64,000 bases of DNA from Mactromeris polynyma (lineage: Eukaryota; Mollusca; Bivalvia; Venerida; Mactridae), in NCBI GenBank assembly GCA_032209605.1, contig JASFXZ010000003.1:31646762-31710761 (forward strand). Direction: 5' to 3'. The notes beneath the pieces were generated by a model. It saw nothing but the letters and a program-made list of their open reading frames with translations, did no database searches and was not told where the DNA came from. Within the stretch, counting starts at the first letter, position 1. Each line of letters opens with the position of its first letter. Shown one piece after another: positions 37,801 through 49,800 of this stretch. The translations under genes were made by a program, and so were the position numbers.

Positions 37801-40800
37801 CTCTACAAGTAAATACTAAAACCATATTACTTAATCCATTTATTATTTAATAAATTGCGAGCAAGCGTTTGGACACTGCTGCGTGCACAATTGTTACATA
37901 TCATATCATACATATCATCAATATCCTCCTTAAACACCCTGACAAACATTCCATTCAACATTATCCGAAGAAACATTTTCCTCCTGAATTGAAATATAAT
38001 ACTGTGTACATGTACTCAATGACAAGTATTAAAATAATAATTATAACCATTCTGCATTATCTGGCAAAAATGTACAAATTAAAAATAATTAATGTCTGTC
38101 CTACTGCACACACGTAATGCCCATCGCTGAATGCCAATTATTCTAACGTGGTCACCTAACTGACCACTAGTCACATGACCAACAAAACAAGTAGAGACTG
38201 ACCAATCAGGGGAAATTATTTCTCAACTAATTCATTGCATTCAACCGTTGAGAAATTCATATTTCGCCAGAGTCTTGTTTCATGTAATTTTATTCTACTT
38301 GCTCAATAAATTCAGTATACAACACTCATTTGATAGTTTTCAATGTTTTAATGCATGAACCTCCTGTGCTGGGACTTACAGCTGGACAACCATCCATTTT
38401 GAGAGATCTTTAGAGGGGTTTATCATTTAAGTAGAGTTTAATTAGACAGCTGAAATGTGTACATTTGCAGATGACATACAAGTTCGATTTGTGGAACTGG
38501 ATAAAGACGGGAATCAAGTATGGCAAGGGTATGGTCACTTCGGACCATTTGATGTACATAGACAGGTAATAAGTGTGGATTTTTTATGTCCTTTATCCCC
38601 TAAACTGATAGTAGATGTATACTTTTTACAGATGACATTACGGTTAGATTTCTTGAGCAAGATAATGATGGGAGGACTGTTTGGGAAGCGTATGGGTACT
38701 TTGGACCTTGTGATGTTCACAGACAGGTAAACTCAATGTATATCTTTGTACAGCTGTATACGTAAGCAATGTAGTACACGTTAAATGAATGTGCTTTGAT
38801 ACATCTTAACATTTGCTGGTTTGTCGTTGTTCCTAGCACATATATATGGCTTGGGAAAGTTTGGCAGCATTCTTCTGCCACCTGTTAACTACAATTAACT
38901 AAAAAAGTATGTGGTTATCACGTAAAGAAACTAGTTAACTACATAATCCTCATGATAACTAAATGGTTAATTTGATAAGTGTCATGTTATATTTTCATCA
39001 CAGATAAATATTTTAACACAAAAAATTGTGCAATAGACACATTGTGTATTACTAAGCGTCAGCACTCATAGACCTGTTTGGGTAATAGGTCTTTATTGCA
39101 TTTGCAGATCTTTAAAGTACATGTACCTTGTTACTGTCAGGAGCCTGTCTTGGTGACAAATCAAGCGTTCCACTAGGTGCTGAATTTAAAGGGTCATTTT
39201 GATCATTTTTGACCAGATTTTACCAGTTTATACACTCCATGTAAACACAGAAAAACTCTGGTCTGGTATACAAGAATAATTATGTTAAATCAAAGATCAA
39301 ATAGGACACATTTGTGGGAAGGGGGAGGTGTGTGTTTTTGCATCATATACAAAGTCTACCTAATAGATTGATTGCCATTCTTGCATGACTGTAGCAATGA
39401 TTCATCCGACATCCTGGTATCTACTCAACCTTGCTACATTTTGTAGAGGAAATGTTTTACTGTTTGCCTTTTAGTTGGAGAGTTGGTTTTTGGTTGAACA
39501 GTAAAAACATGTACAAGTATATACATATATTATATGGTTATTGAGATCAGATGGGTGGTTGTTGTATATACTCTGGTAGTTATTGAGATCAGATGGGTGG
39601 TTGTTGTATATACTCTGGTGGTTATTGAGATCAGATGGGTGGTTGTTGTATATACTCTGGTGGTTATTGAGATCAGATGGGTGGTTGTTGTATATACTCT
39701 GGTAGTTATTGAGATCAGATGGGTGGTTGTTGTATATACTCTGGTGTTTATTGAGATCAGATGGGTGGTTGTGGTATATACTCTGGTAGTTATTGAGATC
39801 AGATGGGAGGTTGTGGTATATACTCTGGTGGTTATTGAGATCAGATGGGTGGTTGTTGTATATACTCTGGTAGTTATTGAGATCAGATGGGTGGTTGTGG
39901 TATATACTCTGGTAGTTATTGAGATCAGATGGGTGGTTGTTGTATATACTCTGGTGGTTATTGAGATCAGATGGGTGGTTGTGGTATATACTCTGGTAGT
40001 TATTGAGATCAGATGGGTGGTTGTGGTATATACTCTGGTAGTTATTGAGATCAGATGGGTGGTTGTGGTATATACTCTGGTAGTTATTGAGATCAGATGG
40101 GTGGTTGTGGTATATACTCTGGTAGTTATTGAGATCAGATGGGTGGTTGTTGTATATACTCTGGTGGTTATTGAGATCAGATGGGTGGTTGTGGTATATA
40201 CTCTGGTAGTTATTGAGATCAGATGGGTGGTTGTGGTATATACTCTGGTAGTTATTGAGATCAGATGGGTGGTTGTTGTATATACTCTGGTGGTTATTGA
40301 GATCAGATGGGTGGTTGTGGTATATACTCTGGTAGTTATTGAGATCAGATGGGTGGTTGTGGTATATACTCTGGTGGTTATTGAGATCAGATGGGTGGTT
40401 GTTGTATATACTCTGGTGGTTATTGAGAACAGATGGGTGGTTGTTGTATATACTCTGGTGGTTATTGAGAACAGATGGGTGGTTGTTGTATATACTCTGG
40501 TGGTTATTGAGATCAGATGGGTGGTTGTGGTATATACTCTGGTGGTTATTGAGAACAGATGGGTGGTTGTTGTATATACTCTGGTGGTTATTGAGAACAG
40601 ATGGGTGGTTGTTGTATATACTCTGGTGGTTATTGAGAACAGATGGGTGGTTGTTGTATATACTCTGGTGGTTATTGAGATCAGATGGGTGGTTGTGGTA
40701 TATACTCTGGTGGTTATTGAGATCAGATGGGTGGTTGTGGTATATACTCTGGTGGTTATTGAGAACAGATGGGTGGTTGTTGTATATACTCTGGTAGTTA

Positions 40801-43800
40801 TTGAGAACAGATGGGTGGTTGTTGTATATACTCTGGTGGTTATTGAGATCAGATGGGTGGTTGTGGTATATACTCTTTTTTTTATGTTTTTTTACTGCAA
40901 TGCTATTGGCTTTTGTTTCTGTATTGTTGAAGACTCTTACAAATCTTGCTTCAAATCACAACTTATGAGGTATGTCAAAAATGTTAATGAACTCAAAGCA
41001 AAAAATCATGTAACTAGAAGATAACGATGTCCATGAACTTTTTTGACATACAGTCGGATCTTCTGTCTGAATATTGGTATCATCCGAAATAAATACCAGG
41101 TCCTTATGTATCTACTTAGGCATGATTTACTGGTAATATGAACATTGCTGAAATAACCTTATACCTTAGTGTGCAACATTAATTGCTTGGAAATCTGAAA
41201 GAATGCTATTAAAATCTGAAAGCCTTTAAATTTAAGTGATTGTTTCAAAGACTGTTTAGATCTAGATTTCGTATTGTATTATATTCTACTAGTCCTCTGA
41301 TTTGATCAAAATAGTTTACATCAGATGTGACATTTATCTCTATTGATTTATATGTTGCTCTTCGTTACTTAGACATGTGTGCTTTTGATTCATTCTTTTT
41401 TGGAAATTATCCAGGTTATGGATGTGATAAAGTGATTATTTTTATATATTTTTTGTTGTTGATGAAAAGCACTTAATTGTGTTGAGTTTTGAACTCTGAT
41501 ATGAAACACGTTCAAGTCAGATAAACTGTAAACCAAACATGTGTGAAACGTTTATGGTAATTTGCTGTAGCTGCCATCATCTAAAAGTACTAACATTATT
41601 TGCATTTATAATGAGTATTTGTTATTGTGGGGAAATTGCTGGTACAAATTACATTGTCCTTAATACTTAATAAACTTGAGCTAAATCCTGTTTGGTGATA
41701 TTGGATCAGCTGATACTAGTAAGTTGAGATTTTAGCTCACCTGAGCAGACGGCAAAGCTTGGCTGTTTACAAACTTCGTGTATATTCAATTACTGGTAGA
41801 TAAAACTAGAGATGCCAGTTTATGGCATTAGTTTTATACTAATCATTAATATACCATATTTGTTATCGTGGGGAAATTGCTGGTACAAATTACATTGTCC
41901 TTAATACTTAATAAACTTGAGCTAAATCCTGTTTGGTGAACTTGGATCAGCTGATACTAGTACGTTGAGATTTTAGCTCACCTGAGCAGACGGCAAAGCT
42001 TGGTGACACTTGTAAGTTGAGATTTTAGCTCACCTGAGCAGACGGCAAAGCTTGGTGATACTAGTATGTTGAGATTTTAGCTCACCTGAGCAGACGGCAA
42101 AGCTTGGTGATACTAGTATGTTGAGATTTTAGCTCACCTGAGCAGACGGCAAAGCTTGTTGATACTAGTAGGTTGAGATTTTAGCTCACCTGAGCAGACG
42201 GCAAAGCTTGGTGATACTAGTACGTTGAGATTTTAGCTCACCTGAGCAGACGGCAAAGCTTGGTGATACTAGTACGTTGAGATTTTAGCTCACCTGAGCA
42301 GACGGCAAAGCTTGGTGATACTAGTACGTTGAGATTTTAGCTCACCTGAGCAGACGGCAAAGCTTGGTGATACTTGTACGTTGAGATTTTAGCTCACCTG
42401 AGCAGACGGCAAAGCTTGGTGATACTAGTACGTTGAGATTTTAGCTCACCTGAGCAGACGGCAAAGCTTGGTGATACTAGTACGTTGAGATTTTAGCTCA
42501 CCTGAGCAGACAGCAAATCTTGGCTGTTTAGCCTGTTGTGATATATCTTTTTCCATCGTCCAGCATCTGTTGCCTGGTATCCGGGCTGGCGTCAACTGTG
42601 CGTTAGGTTTACATCTGCTTTGTAACTTAAACTTGCTCAAATTTCCCAAGAGTGATACGCGCATAAGTCTTTATCAAATTAGTTGATATAAACTGAATTT
42701 AATCGAAATTTAAAATTTCAATGGCAACCAAATTAAAAAAAAATTAAAAAAGTGATGTCTGTAACCAATATTCAGAATAATATGGTATGAGTGATATTTG
42801 GGTGATCCTCTAGAAAGCTTGCATAAATAATTTTGTTTATCAAAAATCACGGCTGCCAGGGACCAGGGTTGGTTTATGTGCACTATTCTACAGAAGTCTT
42901 AAAACTCATTTGGTTTAAAACCAAGGTTTAGTTGGAATGATCCTTTTTAGTAGCTACAAATATTGTTAAGATATTTTTGATCTGTCAAAAAACTTGACTG
43001 CTTGGAACGGATACCAGTAGTCAGAATTTAAAGTAATATTTGAGTTTTGAAATTTTTAGTGTAGTAATATGTTAATTTAATTTTTATTGCAATTATAGCT
43101 GTCGGTCTTGCTACATTCTGAAAAATGAATATTGTTGGTAGATTTTAAGGTTTCGAGAACTAAGGTTGACTCTTAACAAAAATATACAATGTATGGCCTT
43201 AATCTGTGTGGCCTGAAATTGTATGTGTTTACATTTTTGTCTTATTGATTAATATCAGGGTCATTATATTCGTCAACATTTTAGATCTGAACTCTTGACT
43301 TAGACTGAAGATTTCATAAATTAGAAGTTTCTGTAACATGTTTCTGATATCACTTATACTATGTTAACTTAGTCTAAATTGTTATTGTGGTAAAAACTGT
43401 AACATTTTAACAAGTTTCATCTTACACTGTGCTGTATGAACACATTTTTTGTAACATAACATTTCAAAGTGTAGGTCTAAGTTTCTGACTTAAATCGTTG
43501 GTGAATTTGTACTCCAGGGTTTAAGTGCATTTCCATTTATTATCTTGTTCGTGTTGAATCTTGCAAACACTACAGAAAAGTAGTGAAAATCTATTTTACA
43601 TAATATTTATACCGTTACACTGATTAAGAGATACAAGGAAGTTCATGTTAAATTTTAAGATAAGTCAATATTTTTCACTATTTGTTGTGAATGTTTAAAG
43701 ATTTATCACTACAGTATGGATCTAAAATCTGGACAGAAATGTTGATAATATAATTACTGTATATGGAATAAATTATGAAATTTATTGGTTGAAAACGCTG

Positions 43801-46800
43801 ACAACGTCATTTTACCGAAATATTGATGTACAAAAAATTAAGCCCCCTTCCGATAAAAATAACCAGTAATTTTAAATCAACTTCTAGTTACCAACTTCAA
43901 GCCTGAGACCGGGCATACATGTTGCTTGGTATTGTTCAGTGTGTCTGGTGACACCGGGACCAGGATTTCCAAGCCTGAGACTGGGCATACATGTTGCTTG
44001 GTACAGTTCAGTGTGTCTGGTGACACTGGGACCAGGATTTCCAAGCCTGAGACTGGGCTTACATGTTGCTTGGTACAGTTCAGTGTGTCTGGTGACACTG
44101 GGACCGGGATTTCCTGCATTTGTACCGGTGCTGGAAAACTTTATCTTACCCCCCCCCCCCCCCCTGAGTCTCCTGCTAATGACGTCATGTAATATTGAAT
44201 AATAACTTCAATGAATTTGAAAAAATAAGTTGTTACTATAAGCAAATATCCTTCAAAGTCATTTTATTCAATCTCGTTCTTTACTCCTTTAAAAAGGTAT
44301 GCAAGTAAAAGGATATTTCATTGGCTTCGTGTGTGGATGGAAATATCCTGCACTCGGGACTGTTTTTGCAGGAACTCAGCAGAGCCTCAGTAACCCTCGT
44401 GCCGGATATTTCTCTCCGTACAGGAAGCCAGTGAAAGATTCTTATAATATAGACCTATAGGTGTACTGGGCTTATATGGCAATGTATTGGTATTTTAAGA
44501 ATTACTTGACTTTCAGAACACATATATATATATTGTATAATTTTATTGACCTGTCAAAATTTGCATATCTTCATGGTCAATGCACATGATAAATAAGTCT
44601 ATATCGAAAGTGGCTGGATTACTAATTTATAGCTTGCATTGACCATGAAGATATGCAAATTAGACAGGTCAATAAAATTATACAATACAGTGTGAAGGGA
44701 CTGACTTCTAAAATTAAAATAATGATTTGTTTATATATCATTTATATTTGTAATCTATCATAACTGTTAAACATTGCCGAATTAATCCTGTTCTCCTGTA
44801 CCGTGAACGTGATATAAACACATCATAAGGTTATTTACCAGAGCACGTATGATTAAATCTCACTTCAGGTAGATAGGTATAGAATTATGAACCGTAAACA
44901 CATATAACAGTACAATAGATTTACACCCTAGTCTATATGGTTGTTGATTCAATATTCGGTGACTCTAATACATTTTCATAAACATTGAAAATTCCCTGAG
45001 TGTATGACTCAGTGACTTGACATAAACAACTTCGAAATAATAAACAACTTCAATTACGTAACAGTTGTCCCCTTTTGTATGAACCATGAGTCCACTGTAC
45101 TTGTGTTCTTACATATAACACAGATGCATGGCTTTTTTCTCTGAATATAAACTTTGATGAAAACTTGTTGCAAGTTTCTTTTAATATTTGGCTTTAAATG
45201 CTGTAAAATGTTTTAAAGTTTAAGGGATTGTTTCAGGTAAGTGGTTACAGCTGGTCTGGTGAACTATCATTTGTTATTCTGATTTTTATTGTTTTATCAA
45301 TTATACGCATTTAAATCTATGACGTAAATTTTCACATTTTTAGGTTTTAGATTATATGTGTTAATGATGACTAAGTACATGTACTAGATTTGTTCTGTCA
45401 TTGGCCAATACTTTAGTCGTTTGCTTGATGGCACGCTCCATAAATCTGGAGTATACTTACTGGGAATGCATCCCGTTTATTTATACATTTGTTGACAAAC
45501 TGTCAATTTAATTATTATCTAAATTTAGTTTTATGAACGTATGAGTCACTTAGAGTTATAATGTAAGCAGTTCAAATATTGCATATACTGTTTTAGATTT
45601 CAATATGTCACATATCATTTTGTAAACGTAAGGTGTTGGTGGAATACATTGGATACTTTGAATATTCAATAAGTATAATAGTTATATAATTTACTTTTAT
45701 GTCTGTATTACTTGCTTTTGTTTGTCTTTGAAGGTCAGCGGCCAATTACACACAATGCTAATTGGATGTATTTTACAAACACCAAAAATTGAAAAATATC
45801 ATCATGATTTTAAAGATTTTTTTTTCTAGGTTTATAAATGAATACATGTATATTAATATGTAAAATGTAGCAAAAATTGTGGTTTTCAATGTTCGATAAG
45901 CTTTGTGGTTTCCATAATTATTTGCTTGTATAATTTTCTGAATATGTGCCAACTATAGTGTAAATAGAATCTAGTTGTAGAACATGACTACATGTATATG
46001 TCAATTGTATATTGATTAAAACCAGGAAGTTTAAATTGTACTTAGTATAGGGTATTACCCTGTCTTTGTTAAGCGTAGTTTTAAAATCGAAACTTAATGC
46101 GTTGTACTAGGTTATGACTCGACCCTGTGATATCTTGCAAGCCAGGTTATTTACTATGCTTGGAGATTTATTGCAAATATTTGATATTATCTTTTTCTGT
46201 GCTTTTCTGAAAAATATTCTTTGTTTGCCAGGTTAGTACTTGTTGTTTTGTATATTACTGGTTTGCACTAAAATGCAGTGTTTATTTTCAATTTTTACAT
46301 TGCCGGGTACCATGTTTAAATGGACAATATGCACTTTATGATACTTGAAAATGATTTATCAATAATGTTTACCAAACTTTAATACAAAACATACAGAGGA
46401 TAAAAATATGTAAAAATTAAAAACTTCACTATTACATGGTTGTTTTACAAAACATTGTTTTGAAACCTGGACTAGTGCAAATGCTACGTAGAAAATACAG
46501 GAATCATTTAGCCTTGAATAGTTGTGAGTTGAACTGTTTATCGAGCTGTTTCAAGAATAAAAACATTTTTAAATGTAACTATATATTTGCTGAATATATT
46601 GTTTGTTTTCCAACATGTCTGACTCATTGCTTAAATTGCAGAAAATATCATTGCACATTTAAACTAAACTAGCAAATTCCCCCCAGTATCATATGATAAT
46701 ATGAAGGTAAAATATAACCACATCTGCATAAATGTTGCTGATTCATCTCCTCTATCGTGGAATGTTCCAAATTTACCTGAGGAAATATGTTGGTTGCTAA

Positions 46801-49800
46801 GTGATTTGATTATGATTTGTGAAAATGTTTTTGTTTGTCCAGCAATATTTGCATCTGCAATTTGATATTGAGCAACTAAAAAGATATACATGTACTTGCG
46901 AGTGTAAACTACTTTCTGAACTTGACTTATGAAATTCCCTATTACTCTTGGAATACATCATAGTTTTATCTTTCAGGTCATTTTTCAAAAGTTTAAATTT
47001 CATGTAACTGTTGTATTTGTACAATTTTGGGATTTTTTTTCCATATAAGTTTAAATGTGATGTGATGACTTACACGTGATACATAATGTAAGAATATCAG
47101 ATGATGGGTGTGCAAAAATACAGCTTTTACAAAAAAGATATGAAAGATTTTTGCATATTACAAAGCATATGAGTTATACATAAGTATTAATAATTCTGTG
47201 TTTTAATGATGTTAGAAGCATTATTAGACACAATCTGATTAATATCATCCCTACAACATGCCACATTCGCTACTTATAGGAAGATCATGGTTGAACTTTC
47301 ATCAGGTAGTTGAGTGGCAGTACAAGTCATCTATGCATTTTTATATTTTTATCATCAATTCTGCACAACAGTTCGGTAATAGACTTTATCTCGACCCAAT
47401 AGAATTAATTACCGTATGAGTTTCGCATCCACCACATGACTTTGTATGATTATATTCTTGTCATGATAGTGAGTGTAACAATGTGTAACAATGCATAGAA
47501 GAATTGATATAAAACTACAATTACTTTATTTCTTACTTTCATAGATTCAGCAGGTTTCACTTACAATATCAATGCATTAAGAATACTCGTTTTGTCATCT
47601 ACCATATTTATATACAATGTATATCCCGGTAATTATTCATAGAGATTATTTCAAAAGTAACATACTGGTTGATTGATGTTCTCTTTCTACTTTCAATCTA
47701 CATGCTGGACAGGAAATTTATTATCAATATTCTGCAATATAATGTATATCTTTATTTCCGTCTCATTTACTGACATACATAGGAACATTATACGAGCGCT
47801 GCTATGGGATTTACAACCTCTTCTGTTAGTGATGTCAGTTCAAGAAATCGCTACTTATGATGTTACTATTTGCAAGCAGGAAACAATATTTACTCCATAT
47901 GGTCACTTTGTTTTCAATATGCAGTATGGGGCAAATATTGTCACTTAAGATGAGTTGGAAATCGTACAGCGTCGCTCATACATACATCAAAACATTGATA
48001 TATTAAACGTGTTTGTTGTAAGATATAAATGCTAAATTAATGACACCTAATTAATAGATGTCACTCACAGGAGATTGTCACAAGTTCTCTCCCTTTTTCC
48101 TTGCTAGAGTTCTCTCCCTTTATCCATTATATTCATAGATGTGTAGAAGGGATAAAGGGAGAGAACTTGTGACAATACCCTGTGATGTCATATAATGAAA
48201 TTACTGTTGTGACGAACAAGTAGAAGTGAATAGTTATATATGGGCGTGGTTCTAGTATACATAATGGTGCATTCAGTGTATAAATTGTTGAAATTATTGA
48301 ATGAGAAGTAAAGCGGCAATGAAAAAGCAGTTTTCTGTTTTCAAAGTCAATGAATTATATCAAACAAATGAATGAAGAGTTAAATCTTAGCAGATATACT
48401 GTTGTGTTAAATGATGTAACACTGTCGTACTGCGGTACACTTTGAATATTTCCTTGTGTTGTGATTTGTTGCTTTTTAGAAAGTTTATGCATTTGTTAAG
48501 TTTTGAATTAAAAGCATCTGCATTATATACCACAATATATTTATGATGTAAGTTTCTATTTTACATTCATAGATATATTTGTAGTTTATGTCTTCTCATG
48601 TGACGTGACATTCATTTATCAGCTAAGTTGCTCATGTCATGCTGCGAGACTTGTGTACATCGCTTGTGTTCATTTAGATGTAACCTGTGGATTGTAAATG
48701 ATATTTTGTATTTTGAATCTTGCTTTGATTTATTGTTGGAATTCACACAATCTAATGTATGAATGTTTGTATATTTACAGTTTGCGATTGTGTTTAAAAC
48801 CCCGGAGTATCGTGACGTTAACATTCAGTTACCAGTGAATGTGCTGGTTATGTTACAGAGAAAATCTGACGGTGAATCCAGTGATCCTAAATCATTCACA
48901 TACTACCCTAGAATACGAGGTTTGTATATTCATCAGATATCTTCATGTACAAAACTATCTGTCACATTCTTGTACATTGTGAGCAATATTTGTATCACAT
49001 TGTGTACCAATTCCTTTATACATAGTCTGACGTTTAGATCCTTAAAATTTTGCAAAAAGTAATATTCTGTAACTATGGTTATCTGTACTTAATGCTTACC
49101 TTAGATTGTTGATGTTTTATCTCTCACCCTTTATATTCACAAAATGACCCAAAATGTGTGTTTAAATGCTAGATTTGCATTACCTGAGATAACAATATCA
49201 GTTAAAGTTATAAGTAAAATGTTGCAGTTTAGCAGTTATGGAGTGCTTATGAATTTGAGCAAGATACACATTACACATTCTGTACTCTTAAATGTGCAGC
49301 TGCCAGCGTTTTAATGAAAAAAGATGTCAGAAAATGATTGCTTCGAAAATCTCACATTTGGCTTCCTAAACCACAATTTTAGTTATTATGTATTAATTGG
49401 AAAACCCATCCTAGTTATCTGTATGTCTAACATGACACCATTAATGTTTTGTATGATTTAAAACTATGACCCTTATTTTAGACAATATAGGTGATTTAAA
49501 ATTGAGTAATAATTGTACTGTGTCATGTACCTTTGTACAGTCACAAAGACTAGACTCGGACATTATAAATCTACCCACTCATATCCTAACTTACAGTATG
49601 TATTATATACATGACCCGTATCTGATATATTTACACTTGTCAATTGTAAGCCATTTGTAAGCATTTTAGGGGAATGTACTAGGGGGATTTTTGGTTATCA
49701 ATAATATTCCCAGTTTGATAAACTGGTGATTTATATTATGTAGGTGAATCTAAAGGTTTAACATTTGATTTGTAATCCTACATGATTGCAACATATCTAT

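Noticed and set aside
38632..38726. Exon B as a dead pseudo-exon
   Set aside because: It has intact splice sites, identical length and phases, no stops and conserved key residues, which favours function.
39534..41024. Long Val/Trp-rich open frame of 496 codons
   Set aside because: It is entirely due to a 42-bp tandem repeat with no stop in that frame and lies in an intron; not a gene.
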